A DNA stretch of 56,717 nt from Candidatus Kuenenia stuttgartensis (GTDB lineage: Bacteria; Planctomycetota; Planctomycetia; Pirellulales; UBA1268), in the NCBI GenBank assembly GCA_945891385.1, contig CAMDDJ010000019.1, positions 1-56,717 of the forward strand, read 5' to 3'. The notes beneath the pieces are model-generated. The model was not told where the DNA came from, searched no databases, and saw only the letters and a list, made by a program, of their open reading frames with translations. The translations under genes and the position numbers were made by a program. The stretch's first letter is position 1. Each line of letters opens with the position of its first letter. Shown here one piece after another: positions 25,601-37,616 of this stretch.

Positions 25601-26481
25601 GCGGACTGCTCCTCGACGGCCGCGGCGACCCCGGCCGCGGCCAACGCCTGCTCCTCCTGGAGCTCCATCAGTCGCGAGCCGGCTCGCCCCTCCACGAACT
25701 GGCGGATCCGGGGATCGTTCGACCGGTCGAGGTCTGCCGGCGTGCCGGAAAACACGATCTGTGATTCATCGGGCCTCAGCCGAAACAGCGGGTAGAGCAT
25801 GATCACCCGATCGGCCACCTTCCGGGCGGTGTTCATGTCGTGCGTCACGACCACGCTCGCGACATTCGGCCGGAGCCGCACCCGCAGAATCAATTCGTTG
25901 ATCACGTCGGTCATGATCGGGTCGAGACCGGTCGTCGGCTCGTCGTAGAGCACGAGATTCGGATCGAGCGCCAGCGCCCGGGCGAGCCCGGCCCGCTTCC
26001 GCATTCCCCCCGAGAGCTCTACCGGCTTCTTGACGAGCACCGACCGCGGCAGCCCAACCTCATCGACAAGCGAGGCCACGATCTCCCTGACTTCCTTCTC
26101 AGGAATCCGGGTGTGCTCCCGGAGAGGAAAGGCGATGTTGTCGGCGATCGTGAGGCTGTCGAAGAGCGCCGCCCCCTGAAAGACGAACCCATACCGCGTC
26201 CGCAGGTGGGCGAGTTGCCGGTCGCTGAGCCGCGAGAGCGACCGCCCCTCAAACGCCACTTCACCGGCCGACGGCCGCACGAGGCCGATCATCGACTTGA
26301 GCAGCACGGTCTTCCCGCAGCCGCTCTCGCCGAGAATCACGAGCGTCTCGCCGGCAGCCAGGTCGAGCGTTATGTCGCGGAGCACATGCTGCGAACCGAA
26401 CCGCACGCCGAGCGAGGCCACCCGCAACAGCGGCTGGTCGGCGACGGCCTCGATCACGGGGTTCGGAGCGGTGGCGTGCAT
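25597..26481 (-). CDS. ABC transporter ATPase of Mla-type lipid transporter (MlaF-like)
   Basis: 294 residues. A full nucleotide-binding domain: Walker A GESGCGKT, Q-loop VFQGAALFDSLTI, signature LSGGMRKRAGLARAL, Walker B LVLYDEPTTGLDP and switch His in VVTHDMNT. The SGGM signature and the TTGLDPI context are typical of the MlaF/Ttg2A group. It couples ATP hydrolysis to lipid movement by the permease encoded just upstream; the permease stop and this start share a base (TGATG at 26479-26483). The C-terminal extension (QFVEGRAGSRLMELQEEQ) contacts the partner in known Mla complexes. Confidence 0.92.
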   Translation of the reverse strand: MHATAPNPVIEAVADQPLLRVASLGVRFGSQHVLRDITLDLAAGETLVILGESGCGKTVLLKSMIGLVRPSAGEVAFEGRSLSRLSDRQLAHLRTRYGFVFQGAALFDSLTIADNIAFPLREHTRIPEKEVREIVASLVDEVGLPRSVLVKKPVELSGGMRKRAGLARALALDPNLVLYDEPTTGLDPIMTDVINELILRVRLRPNVASVVVTHDMNTARKVADRVIMLYPLFRLRPDESQIVFSGTPADLDRSNDPRIRQFVEGRAGSRLMELQEEQALAAAGVAAAVEEQSA

Positions 26482-27347
26482 CAGAGCAGGCGGCGTGGCC
26501 CCTCCGGCCGGAAGAAGTCATGAACGTTGTTGAGCCAAATGCCCAGGAAGAGATCGAGTACCAGGATCAGCACGAACGAGTGGACGAAGGCATTGGTGGC
26601 GGCCTTGCCCACGCCCTCGGCCCCCGGTTCGCAGTGAAACCCGTGGTGACAGCTCACCAGGGCGATCGCCGCGCCGAAAAACAGGCTCTTGAACACCCCC
26701 ATCAGGAAGTCGAACACGTCGACGTACTCCCGGGAATTGGCCCAGTAGTGATGGTGGTCGATCCCCAGGAGCACATGCGAATAGAAGTAGCCTCCCAACA
26801 CGCCCATGAAGTCGGCCATCACCGTGAGCGAGGGAATCAGGAACAGGCAGCCCAGAAACCGGGGCACCACCAGATAGTAGATTGGATTCGCCCCCATGCT
26901 CTCGAGCGCGTCGATCTGCTCGGTCACCCGCATCGTGCCGAGCTCAGCGGCCATCGCACTCCCCACCCGGCCGGCGAGCATCGTGGCGGCGAGCACCGGA
27001 CCCAGTTCACGCACCAGCGAGAGATTGATGACCGAACCGAGCCGCGTCTCCAGTCCGAGTGCCTTGAATTGAGCGAAGCTCTGGACCGCCAGCACCATCC
27101 CGATGAACAAGCCCGTCAGCGCCACCACCGGCAACGACATCACGCCGATCCGGTAGAAGTTCGGGAGCAGGACATCCCGCCGCTGCGGCCGGGCGAAGAT
27201 CCAGCCGACTGTTCGCAGCGAGAAGAGCGCCACGTCGCCGATCCCCGCGACCGTGGCGATGGCGAAGTCCCCCAGGCCGGCTATGAGTTCAGCCAGCCGG
27301 CCTGTGAGGCCGCCGGGAACTGCCGAAGGTGACGGGGCCGAAGCCAT
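26481..27347 (-). CDS. Mla-type lipid ABC transporter permease (MlaE-like)
   Basis: 288 residues with about six hydrophobic segments. Family signatures are present: [77 protein letters not shown] (the conserved EL-G and E-Q-IDAL motifs of the MlaE/YrbE family), and [22 protein letters not shown] near the end. It forms the membrane part of the lipid transporter with the next two genes. ATG 27347 is used. Upstream lies a 418-base gap holding repeat E1 copy B, after clpC on the same strand. Confidence 0.92.
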   Translation of the reverse strand: MASAPSPSAVPGGLTGRLAELIAGLGDFAIATVAGIGDVALFSLRTVGWIFARPQRRDVLLPNFYRIGVMSLPVVALTGLFIGMVLAVQSFAQFKALGLETRLGSVINLSLVRELGPVLAATMLAGRVGSAMAAELGTMRVTEQIDALESMGANPIYYLVVPRFLGCLFLIPSLTVMADFMGVLGGYFYSHVLLGIDHHHYWANSREYVDVFDFLMGVFKSLFFGAAIALVSCHHGFHCEPGAEGVGKAATNAFVHSFVLILVLDLFLGIWLNNVHDFFRPEGPRRLL

Positions 27348-27549
27348 CGGAATGCCTGCGCGCGCGATCGCCGAACGAATGAAAACACCTGCGGATCGTA
27401 TCGGTCGTGCGGACCAGGCAGCATGAGCCGATTACAGGGCCCGGTGGCCGCTTTGGCAAGCAAGGCAGGCTGGGCTGCCGTGTTCCCACGCCGAAGGGTG
27501 GCGCAACGCGATGCCGGCGGATTCCAAGCCGCATGAAGCGGGCTCACCC

Positions 27550-27687
27550 GGCCGGGGCTGCCCATGCCCCGAGAGCCGGCCGAGGAAACCAGCGAAGCCA
27601 TGGATGGCGAAGCGCCGTTTCCTCGGAGTGAGCGGAGCCCAGGATGGCCGCAGAGAGTCCGACGACGGGGCATGGGCAGCCCCGGCC
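27550..27687 (+). repeat. E1 palindromic repeat, copy B
   Basis: A 138-bp element within the 418-base gap between clpC and mlaE-like. Its ends form a perfect 22-bp inverted repeat (27550-27571 with 27666-27687) whose sequence differs from copies A, C and D but is fully paired. The inner stem GAGGAAAC / GTTTCCTC (27582-27589; 27617-27624) and the joining GGAGTGAGC match the other copies. The loop holds GCCAT-GG-ATGGC, and a third hairpin GCC-CAGGAT-GGC follows. The rest of the gap shows no gene. Confidence 0.8.
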
Positions 27688-27765
27688 TTCCAGTGGACTC
27701 CACCTCTGCCCCTTCAACCGCACGCCCTGCGACAGAACCAGCCCTCCCGCCAGCCGCCACGGACC

Positions 27766-30309
<2,544 letters not shown>

Positions 30310-30315
30310 AGTTCT

Positions 30316-30329
30316 CCCTTCCTGAAGGG
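30316..30329 (-). promoter_or_regulatory. Small hairpin covering the clpC ribosome-binding site
   Basis: On the clpC transcript, CCCTT-CAGG-AAGGG folds into a 5-bp stem with a 4-base loop, and the AGGAAGGG that would bind 16S rRNA is within it. The ATG follows seven bases after the stem. Partial masking of the site, and so tuning by temperature or protein binding, is conceivable. The stem is short and may be chance. Confidence 0.35.
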
Positions 30330-30518
30330 CCTGTGGGGGCCGCCTGCGTCCCGCGGCCGATTCGCCCTAGCCCGGGCATGCCACAACGGCAGACCGAGCC
30401 CTGGAGTTTTTCCGCATGCAAACCGTACGCCAATCGAACGCCGAATTGTAGGGCTGGCCGCCATTGGCGTCTTGGGGCCACGGCCAGAGACCGGGCGAAA
30501 CCTGCCTCTCCGGCCGGT

Positions 30519-31139
30519 TTAGGCGGCCTCGGCACGCCCCGCCGACCCTGTTTCGGCTCCGCCAGCCCGGTCGGCGAGCGGCAGTGTCACGGGCTCGGCC
30601 TCGGTGTCGGACTCCTGGGCTGGCCGGGCCTCGAGGCGGGCAAGCTCATCCGCGATCGCCCTGCTCCACCGCAGCCCCGCGTCGCTCCGGCAGAGTTGCT
30701 CGAGCGCGCGACGGGCCTCGACCTTCCGGCCGGTTCGCCGGAGCAGCGTGCCAAGCAGCAGCTGGGCCTCCCCGTCAGTCGGCGCCACTGCCAGGAGTTC
30801 CCGCAGTCGCGTCTCGGCCACGATCCAGTCGCGGGCGAGGTAGGCGGCCCGGGCCCGAACAAAGAGCGGATCGACCTCAGCGGGAACGGGCCGGGCCAGC
30901 GGCGGTGGAAAAGCCGCCGCGGCCGAGACGGTGCTCACCAGCCACACGATCGCCGCCGCCGTCCACACCGCCACGATGAAGGAGAGCTCGACCAGATCGG
31001 GCCAGATGAAGGTCGTGATCACCGCCACATCGAGCGTGACGGCGAAGGCGACGGCCAACACGAGCCCGGCAAGACTGCCCCGGAGCCAGAGCCACGGCAG
31101 ACCAGGCCAAACGAGCGTGAGATACCTGACGGGCGCCAT
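30519..31139 (-). CDS. Two-helix membrane protein with TPR-like C-terminus
   Basis: 206 residues from ATG 31139, chosen because GGAGAA precedes it by eight bases and because a longer frame would run through repeat E2. Two hydrophobic segments (LAGLVLAVAFAVTLDVAVIT and LSFIVAVWTAAAIVWLVS) are followed by a cytoplasmic helical part with a TPR-like pair (RAAYLARDWIVAETRLRELL; GEAQLLLGTLLRRTGRKVEARRAL). The C-terminus is acidic and Ala-rich. The function is unknown. It is downstream of E1 copy C / E2 and upstream of clpC on the same strand, with 209 bases between them. Confidence 0.65.
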   Translation of the reverse strand: MAPVRYLTLVWPGLPWLWLRGSLAGLVLAVAFAVTLDVAVITTFIWPDLVELSFIVAVWTAAAIVWLVSTVSAAAAFPPPLARPVPAEVDPLFVRARAAYLARDWIVAETRLRELLAVAPTDGEAQLLLGTLLRRTGRKVEARRALEQLCRSDAGLRWSRAIADELARLEARPAQESDTEAEPVTLPLADRAGGAETGSAGRAEAA

Positions 31140-31236
31140 CGAACCATTCTCCAGGCAGCCGGGGAGCCGCAGGGGCGGCAGAGAATAGGGGGTCTCACCC
31201 GACCAGCCAAGATGTTTCCCGGGCTCCCACGGCACC

Positions 31237-31314
31237 GGCTCGGGGGCGGCAAAAGTCGCGTCGCGGGCGAGGATTCGCCCCCATGCTCCGCGAGCGTTCG
31301 CCGACCCCCGAGCC
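31237..31314 (+). repeat. E2 palindromic repeat, full copy a
   Basis: A 78-bp element bounded by a perfect 10-bp inverted repeat GGCTCGGGGG (31237-31246) / CCCCCGAGCC (31305-31314). Inside are two short stems: GGGCGA-GGAT-TCGCCC and GCTC-CGC-GAGC. The stretch CAAAAGTCGCGTCGCG sits between the outer arm and the first inner stem. It lies in the 567-base gap between the TPR membrane protein and thiE. Confidence 0.75.
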
Positions 31315-31336
31315 TCACGTCCACTCTGCATCACCT

Positions 31337-31373
31337 GCTCGGGGGCGGCAAAAGTCGCGTCGCGGGCGAGGAT
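31337..31373 (+). repeat. E2 repeat, 5' partial copy b
   Basis: 37 bases identical to the left half of full copy a (31238-31274): outer arm, CAAAAGTCGCGTCGCG and the first half of the inner stem. It ends abruptly at GAGGAT and is followed by unrelated sequence leading into E1 copy C. At 48 kb the same order (full E2, spacer, partial E2, E1) occurs on the other strand. Confidence 0.75.
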
Positions 31374-31397
31374 GTACAGCCTTTGTCCGCCCTGGCC

Positions 31398-31528
31398 GGA
31401 GTTGCCCGCACCATCTCGCCGGACGTTCGCTGCGGCCCTCCAGACCTGCGCTCACTCGGAGGAAACCTCGCTTCCCCCTCGTGGCTCCGCTCGGTTTCCT
31501 ACGCCGCTCGATTGGTACGGGCAACTGC
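31398..31528 (-). repeat. E1 palindromic repeat, copy C
   Basis: Same architecture as copy A, in reverse. Outer arms are at 31401-31413 and 31513-31525 (GTTGCCCG-x-ACCA with one G-U pair when read on the minus strand). The inner stem is AGGAAACC / GGTTTCCT at 31460-31467 and 31493-31500. The third hairpin uses GGTC/GGCC. It lies between divergent genes, so it is upstream of both rather than at a 3' end. Confidence 0.8.
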
Positions 31529-31706
31529 TCCCACCCTTGCCACATTCTCGAAAAGTGACGGACGCTGGGCGAGTATCACGCCCGAGGATCTCGCGGTTTT
31601 TCGCCACCCTCCCGCCTCGGCCTCGCCGTCCGCCGATGCTTCGCTTCTACTGATTTGCTCTCTGCGGTCTGCCCATCGCGACTCTTTCGCCCACGGCCTG
31701 CTTTCG

Positions 31707-32369
31707 ATGAACACGCCCCGCCTGATTGACCGACTGGCTGCCGCTCGGCTCTGCGTCTTGATCGACGCGCAGGCCGACGCGACTGCCTTCGAGCATCTCG
31801 TCACCGCGTTGCTCGAAGCCGGCGTGCCGATGTTTCAGATCCGCGACAAGGCTGCCTCCGATGCAGTGTTTCTCGACCGCGGGCGAAGGGCCGTTGCGCT
31901 TGCCCGACGGCTGAATCCGGCAACGCCGGCGATCGTGACGCTCAACGACCGCGTCGACCTTGCCGTCGCCGCGGGTGTCGATGGGGTGCACGTGGGCGAG
32001 GATGACATGCCCGTCACCGAGGCCCGTCGGCTCCTTGGGCCCGATCGGATCATCGGCCGCACGGCCCACGACCTCGACGAGGCTCGGGCCGCACTCGCTG
32101 CCGGCGCCGATTGCCTCGGCATCGGCCCCTGCTTTCCCTCCTCGACCAAAGCCTTCGAACAGCAAGCACCGCGGAACTTCCTCCGGGACACCGCGGTCGA
32201 GATCCCCCTTCCGATCTTCGCGATCGGCGGCATCACGCTGAATCGCTTGGCCGAGCTCGCCGCGCTCGGCCTCCAGCGTGTGGCCGTGTCGGCCGCCATC
32301 ACCGCCGCCCATGATCCAGCCGCCGAGGCCCGCAGGTTTCTCGCAGCCCTCGGAAGTCGTCCTCGCTAA
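31707..32369 (+). CDS. thiE: Thiamine-phosphate synthase
   Basis: 220 residues. It joins the thiazole phosphate and hydroxymethylpyrimidine diphosphate moieties into thiamine phosphate. Family motifs are clear: FQIRDKAAS (the Q-x-R-x-K diphosphate site), VTLNDRVDLAVAAGVDGVHVGEDDMP, IIGRTAHDLDEA, ADCLGIGPCFPSSTKA and IFAIGGITLNRL. ATG 31707 gives the standard length. There is no good SD, and an in-frame extension upstream passes through E1/E2 and was not accepted. The other thiamine genes in the window, thiS and thiG, are 24 kb away. Its stop overlaps the end of the convergent large gene by four bases. Confidence 0.9.
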   Translation: MNTPRLIDRLAAARLCVLIDAQADATAFEHLVTALLEAGVPMFQIRDKAASDAVFLDRGRRAVALARRLNPATPAIVTLNDRVDLAVAAGVDGVHVGEDDMPVTEARRLLGPDRIIGRTAHDLDEARAALAAGADCLGIGPCFPSSTKAFEQQAPRNFLRDTAVEIPLPIFAIGGITLNRLAELAALGLQRVAVSAAITAAHDPAAEARRFLAALGSRPR

Positions 32370-35300
32370 CCCTCGAGTTCGCTTCGGAGACTCGCCCACG
32401 AGACCGTGCGCCAGGGTACGACCGCGGCGAAGGACTCCGGGAAGCCGCCGGGCTGCCCGCCGGCGATGTCGGCCCGATCGATCGCCGTGTCGACGACGCC
32501 GGTGAGCCGATCAAGCCAGTCGGGGACCTCGACCCCCGACCCGCTGGCCAGGCCCAGAAACGACCGCGCCTTCGCCTCGAGTGCCGCACCCGCGCCAGGA
32601 GGCTGGCCGGAGAGCAGTTCGGTCACGGCGGGTCCCACCAGCGATTCGAGTTCATCCTGCTCGAGTGCCGTCGTGAACGGCCGCCGCACCCGATCAGCGA
32701 CGCTCGCCAGCCGCACGCCCCACGCTGCCTCGAGCGCTGCGAGCCTGGCGACGATCCCCTTGGCCGTGTCGACCGTTTCGTCCTGCATCCGCCGCCGCCA
32801 GGCGGCAGCTGCCTCGGTCGCACCGCGTCTCGCGAGCACCCGATGGGCCATGTTGACCGGCCGCAGCGTCCAGGCGATTCGATCGTATTCCGACTTGAGT
32901 CGGAGGTGATCGAGCAGAATGTGGAGAAGCTCACCTCGATCCGACTGCGTGGTCGTCGAATTCCAGTCGCGATACTCGGCATGATTTTCGGCGATGCTCT
33001 CGAGCACCAACCGCATCCGCGCGGCCGCCTGCCGGAGCGGTAGGGCTCCGGACGCGAGGTCGGCTACCAGCCGCTCAGGCCGCGGGCCCGGCGCGCGCTC
33101 CAGCAGCGGTTCGTGCTGCTCGCGATCGATCAGCCGCTCCAGATACTGGCGAACACCGCTCCTGAGGATTCCGCGGAGCGATGCCGGGCCCAGGAGTTGT
33201 TGGGTAAACAACCCCGCCCCATACCGCTCGATGAACTCGCGGGTCGCGGCGAAACCCCGGTCATCACGCACCCGCTCGAGGACCGACAGCCGCAACTGCC
33301 GAGCGTGGGTCATCCAGGTCTCGAGTAGCCGCGGCACGAGCCGGGCGAGGCCGTCGAGGATGCGAGCCGTGACTTCCGTCGGAGACGGCTCCAGGCCCGA
33401 CACATCAGGCGCGGAGCCGCTGACCACAATCCGCTCGGTGAGGGCGGTGGTGGCCGCCTCGAAGACTCGATCAAATTCGCTGACACTCGCCCCGCCCGGG
33501 GGCCGACGGCTTTCCAGGGCCTTGGCCAACTGAACGATCCCGATGGTCTCCTCCACCAGCCCGACCCGCGGCAGCACCCCGGCCAGCCGTTCGAGCAGCC
33601 GCTCGCGACCACGAGCCCGCACGATTCGATCAGGCCGACCACCGCGGGACAGCGGCACATAGAGCACCGGCTTGCCGACGAGTTTCTCCCGCACGATGGG
33701 CAGGATACGGGCCACGGCGTCGGCGTCCCCCGCCAGGGCGGCCGCCAGCAGTCGGCTGACGGAACCACGGTCCGAACCAGACTCGCCTGCGTGGAGCCGT
33801 CGCTCCACCTGGAGCCAGGTGGAGAGCACGATCCGCGTCTCACCCGCGACCACGGCCGCATCGATGAGTCGCTCGGCGGCGGCATCTCGCTGCCACCGAA
33901 GGCGGTCAAACTCGGTCGGTGACATGCCGGGCGGCGGCTCGGCATCTCGAGCCGCCACAACCCGAGCCGCCCGGACGAGCGTCCGCTCCATCCGTCGGAT
34001 CGTGTGCCTCCAACCCATGACGGAATCGGTTTCCTCGCCGGGCCGCGGTTCGGAAGCCTGGGCATCCACCGCAGACCAGGCCGTGACCGCACCCTGAAAG
34101 AGCCGCAGCACCCCGGCCAGGAATTCGGCGGCATCCTCGATCGCCCCGATCCCCGCGGTCGATTCCGGATCACGCCCTTCGACATCGAGCATGCCGCCAT
34201 CGACGCCGTCGTCGGTCGAGTCCTGCCAGACCATCGACTCGTATGCGGCCGCTACCCGCTCCTCCCCCTCGGCCTGCTCGTCGTCGTCGGGCTCGAAGCG
34301 AACGGGGTCGGCGCCTGGCTCGCGGCCCACGGCGGCCGCCTCGAGGAGATCGACGATCCCGCTGGTGTTGGCCTCGACGAGTTCGAGGAAACGGCGGACG
34401 CGTTGCCGCCCCGGCAGCGAGCGATCGGTCAGGCTGCGGCCAAGCCACGCCGTGGCCGACGCGAGCCAGACCGGACCGGTCCGCTCGATCGTGTCTCCCT
34501 CGAGCAGCGATGCCCAGTGCACCAGAAGACCGGCGGCACCGTCGAGATCGCCTTCCTCGAGCAACGCCTCGGCTGCCTGGGCATGGCTGCGGGGCGAACT
34601 GAATCCAGCGACGGCCTGCCGCCAGAATCCCGGCGGGATGGAACCGCCGGGCAGCGTCTTCCGCCGAGCGAGCGCTTCGAGCACCTCCCGGCCGCTTTCC
34701 ACACACTCGCGGCCGGAGAGGTGCGGTACGCCCTCCACCGTGGTCGAGGCGTGGCGATCCCACCAGCCGGCAAGCTTCTCGAGCGCGGCGGCGGCCGCCG
34801 CCGCCGTGGCGCGATCCCCGATGAGGCCGGCATGCCGCCAGGCCGCGGCGTATCCGTCGAGGATCGTGCTCGTCACATGCACAAGATCCTCGACCCGTGG
34901 ATCCGGGAGGCTTTCGCCCCCCGGCTCATGGAGCGGAAACTGGCCTGCGAGGCCCAGGATGTTCCAGGGATCGACGGCGGCTCCACAGCCGACGGCGCGA
35001 AACAAGAGATCGACTGCCTGATCGAGTTCGACGATCGCCGCCGCCGCGTCACGCCGTCGCCAGACGGCCTGCCGCGCCGCCACGCAGCGGCTCGTGATCC
35101 GAGCGAACATCCGAGCCGACGCCGCCGGCACTTCCGCGGCCAATTCCTCGGCGGCCGCGGCCCGCCCCAGCCGGGCCATGATCGCGGCCAGTGAGACGTG
35201 TTCCACCTGGGCTGCCCGGCGGCCGGCCAGAGCCGCGTTGATGTGCCGACGGACGCCTCCAAACGCCTGCCGAAGGGTGGCTGCTTCCGCCTCGAGCCGC

Positions 35301-36373
35301 TCCGCGTGCCGGGATGGCAACCGGCCGATCAGCCAGCGATAGAAGGCGTCGCGATAGCTGGCGATCCGCGGCAGCAGATCGCCGAGCCCGAGCGAAGCCT
35401 GAGCGGCTCCGGGTCCGTGGCCGCACAGGCCGGAGGCCATCAGCATCACCCCGGCGAGCACCGCCGATGCTTCCCGCTGCAGTTCCTCACGCAGCCCGGC
35501 GGCCTGGGCCAAGGGCGAGACCATCGGCCAGGAAAGCACGCCGTCGAGCGTGGCCTGCTGCACGACCATCCTGCGGTAGCGGCCCTGCTCGTCGATCCGG
35601 GCCGGATCCCAGAGCCCGAACAGATAGTTTGGGCGGCTGGCGGCAGGATGCAGAAAGTCGAACGCCCGCGGATCGATCGCGAGCTCCTCCAACGCGGACA
35701 GATCGAAATCAGCCTGCAGCAGCAACTCTGGAGGGGCGGCCGCGAGAATCTCGAGGGCACCGGCGACCAGGCCTGCGTAGCGGCCATGCGCCACGCCCGC
35801 ACCGGCCGCGAACAGCGGGACGGGCCCCACCCGCTCGTGCGGATAGGGAGCCGACAGCCGGCCATTTTCCAACACGGCCACCGGCCTCCAGCCGACGTAA
35901 TCGTCGAGCCGCTCGATCGCGGCTGCGATGAGCGGGTCGCTGGCATCAGCCGCGGCTCCCAGGTCACCCGCGGCCTCGGCGAGAAGCGCCCTGGCCGCCG
36001 CCATCAGGAAGAAGGGCCGTTCAACTCCGCCTGCTGGCTGATGCTCGAGGAGGTCGGCATGAAACCTTCTGTATGCGGGAAGCAGGCCGTCGAACAGAAG
36101 CTCGAGCATCGACCGCGCCTGCCGGGCATCGCGAAAGGCCGGCTGCTGCCGTTCGAGTTCACCCAACCGGGAGCGGAGCAATTCCGCCACCCGTTCGGCC
36201 GAGTCGGGCCGCTCGCTCACCGTGCCATCGGCCGCCGCCGGCTCCTCCGCGGCATAGAGTTCGCTCATCGCCCGCCAGGCGGCCGGATCGAAGGCACCGG
36301 CGGAGAAATTCAGATAGCCGACCACGACCGCGGCCGGGTCGGGAGTACGGGGCGAATCAGGGGCACGGGCCAT
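32366..36373 (-). CDS. Very large helical protein of unknown function
   Basis: 1335 residues from ATG 36373. The frame stays open upstream but would then run over the divergent PQQ-like gene. There is no signal peptide and no strong membrane segment. The sequence is rich in Ala, Arg, Leu and Glu and is predicted by eye to be almost entirely helical, with many short amphipathic helices (RMFARITSRCVAARQAVWRR, RTLVRAARVVAARDAEPPPG, ARMRLVLESIAENHAEYRDW). One acidic stretch sits mid-protein (EPDDDEQAEGEERV). No catalytic or nucleotide-binding motif was recognised. A scaffold or an alpha-solenoid is a guess. Convergent with thiE (4-base overlap) and divergent from the PQQ-like gene. Confidence 0.75.
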   Translation of the reverse strand: MARAPDSPRTPDPAAVVVGYLNFSAGAFDPAAWRAMSELYAAEEPAAADGTVSERPDSAERVAELLRSRLGELERQQPAFRDARQARSMLELLFDGLLPAYRRFHADLLEHQPAGGVERPFFLMAAARALLAEAAGDLGAAADASDPLIAAAIERLDDYVGWRPVAVLENGRLSAPYPHERVGPVPLFAAGAGVAHGRYAGLVAGALEILAAAPPELLLQADFDLSALEELAIDPRAFDFLHPAASRPNYLFGLWDPARIDEQGRYRRMVVQQATLDGVLSWPMVSPLAQAAGLREELQREASAVLAGVMLMASGLCGHGPGAAQASLGLGDLLPRIASYRDAFYRWLIGRLPSRHAERLEAEAATLRQAFGGVRRHINAALAGRRAAQVEHVSLAAIMARLGRAAAAEELAAEVPAASARMFARITSRCVAARQAVWRRRDAAAAIVELDQAVDLLFRAVGCGAAVDPWNILGLAGQFPLHEPGGESLPDPRVEDLVHVTSTILDGYAAAWRHAGLIGDRATAAAAAAALEKLAGWWDRHASTTVEGVPHLSGRECVESGREVLEALARRKTLPGGSIPPGFWRQAVAGFSSPRSHAQAAEALLEEGDLDGAAGLLVHWASLLEGDTIERTGPVWLASATAWLGRSLTDRSLPGRQRVRRFLELVEANTSGIVDLLEAAAVGREPGADPVRFEPDDDEQAEGEERVAAAYESMVWQDSTDDGVDGGMLDVEGRDPESTAGIGAIEDAAEFLAGVLRLFQGAVTAWSAVDAQASEPRPGEETDSVMGWRHTIRRMERTLVRAARVVAARDAEPPPGMSPTEFDRLRWQRDAAAERLIDAAVVAGETRIVLSTWLQVERRLHAGESGSDRGSVSRLLAAALAGDADAVARILPIVREKLVGKPVLYVPLSRGGRPDRIVRARGRERLLERLAGVLPRVGLVEETIGIVQLAKALESRRPPGGASVSEFDRVFEAATTALTERIVVSGSAPDVSGLEPSPTEVTARILDGLARLVPRLLETWMTHARQLRLSVLERVRDDRGFAATREFIERYGAGLFTQQLLGPASLRGILRSGVRQYLERLIDREQHEPLLERAPGPRPERLVADLASGALPLRQAAARMRLVLESIAENHAEYRDWNSTTTQSDRGELLHILLDHLRLKSEYDRIAWTLRPVNMAHRVLARRGATEAAAAWRRRMQDETVDTAKGIVARLAALEAAWGVRLASVADRVRRPFTTALEQDELESLVGPAVTELLSGQPPGAGAALEAKARSFLGLASGSGVEVPDWLDRLTGVVDTAIDRADIAGGQPGGFPESFAAVVPWRTVSWASLRSELEG

Positions 36374-36500
36374 GCGGAGCGGGGGTTCGAGGGGGAGGCC
36401 AACGAGAGGGGAGCCTAGCATGTTTGTGAGCCGGTTTTGCCGAACTATCCTTGCCGACGGTTTTGTCACACAACTGCATCGGCCCCGAGACACACCCCTG

Positions 36501-37616
36501 ATGGACCGCCGCGTTCGCTCACTCCACGGCTGGCTCACCGCCGCCGCCTTGATGGCGATCCTCTGCCTGCCCACCCCGTCAATCGCCGTCCATCCCGGCC
36601 TTTGTGGCACTGCCGCCGACGACCTCGTGGCGGCGCGGGCCGGCCTCCATCGAGAGTGGGTTGTCCAGGTGCCGTTCGACTCCCAGCGGTGGCGGCTGGA
36701 GCGGGTGGCCGTCGGCCGACAAGTCGTCGTGGCCCAAGGAGGCGACCGCTCCCTCACTGCGATCGCCACCGGCACGACCGACGCGGCGCCGGGCACTCTG
36801 CTCTGGACCGTCCCCGGCGACGGCAGCCGGTTTCCGATTGAATCCCTCGACGTCGGCTCCGAAGACATTGAAGTCGCTCGCGGTGGCCGCCTGATCGCGA
36901 TCGACGCACGGACGGGCAAGACCGTGGCGGACGGTCCCCTCCCTCGAGCCACGGCCGATGATCGGGTCGTCGTCGAATACCTGGAGGACGACTGCATCAA
37001 GCGTCTTCATTTCGATCTTGGCAGTCCGATGAGCGGACCGCCGGTCGTGCGTGGAACCGACGTCTTCGTGGTGACCCGGGCCGGCGATGTCGCGCGGATC
37101 GCCCGCTCGCCATCGGGGCTCCGGGCTTCGACCGGCGTCGGGCGGAATGCCGATGGCGAGGAGGTCGCCTACACCGGCTGGCACACGGTGATCGACGGGG
37201 AACCTGAAGGCAGCCCGATGGTCGGAGAAAATGTCGTCGTCGTCTCGCTCGGACCGGACGGAATGACCGCCTTGGATGCAACCACCGGCGACCTGGTCTG
37301 GCGGTGTCCGCAGGCGGGTACGCCGCTGGCGATTCTCGGCGGCCGCGTCTGGTGTCTCGACGCCACCGGCTTCCTGTCCGCCCGCGACCTCCGCACCGGC
37401 CGCCGGGTTGCCCGGCTCTGTGTCGGTGGCTTCACGGTGCCGGTGATCGATCCCTTCGGCGAGCGATTGGTGCTCGCAAGCCCGGAAGGAGTCGTCGTGT
37501 CGCTCGTGGCCCGCCGAACCGCACCGGCCAGGTCAGGGCGGCCCCATCGGGAGCCGGCGGGTAAACAGATCGATCGCCAGAATGATGCAGCCGATCGTGA
37601 GGGCGGTGAAGGATAG
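36501..37616 (+). CDS. Secreted PQQ-like (beta-propeller) repeat protein
   Basis: 371 residues from ATG 36501, with a signal peptide MDRRVRSLHGWLTAAALMAILCLPTPSIA. The mature part has repeated propeller blades of the PQQ/WD40-like type: VVAQGGDRSLTAIATG, GGRLIAIDARTGKTV, VRGTDVFVVTRAGDVARI, VVVSLGPDGMTALDATTGDLVWRCP and LDATGFLSARDLRTGRRV. No PQQ-dehydrogenase catalytic residues were recognised, so a binding or scaffolding role is more likely. An earlier ATG at 36420 with GGGAG upstream is possible. The last 28 codons (after VARRTAPARSG) are low-complexity and overlap the convergent 50-residue gene by 84 bases, so the conserved protein probably ends at about 37530. Confidence 0.65.
   Translation: MDRRVRSLHGWLTAAALMAILCLPTPSIAVHPGLCGTAADDLVAARAGLHREWVVQVPFDSQRWRLERVAVGRQVVVAQGGDRSLTAIATGTTDAAPGTLLWTVPGDGSRFPIESLDVGSEDIEVARGGRLIAIDARTGKTVADGPLPRATADDRVVVEYLEDDCIKRLHFDLGSPMSGPPVVRGTDVFVVTRAGDVARIARSPSGLRASTGVGRNADGEEVAYTGWHTVIDGEPEGSPMVGENVVVVSLGPDGMTALDATTGDLVWRCPQAGTPLAILGGRVWCLDATGFLSARDLRTGRRVARLCVGGFTVPVIDPFGERLVLASPEGVVVSLVARRTAPARSGRPHREPAGKQIDRQNDAADREGGEG

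Noticed and set aside
30333..31706. In-frame upstream extension of thiE by about 460 codons
   Set aside because: The extension passes through E1, E2 and the antisense of the TPR protein; ThiE is complete from ATG 31707.
36374..37000. Upstream extension of the large helical protein by 209 codons
   Set aside because: It overlaps the signal peptide and propeller region of the divergent PQQ-like gene and shows no conserved sequence.
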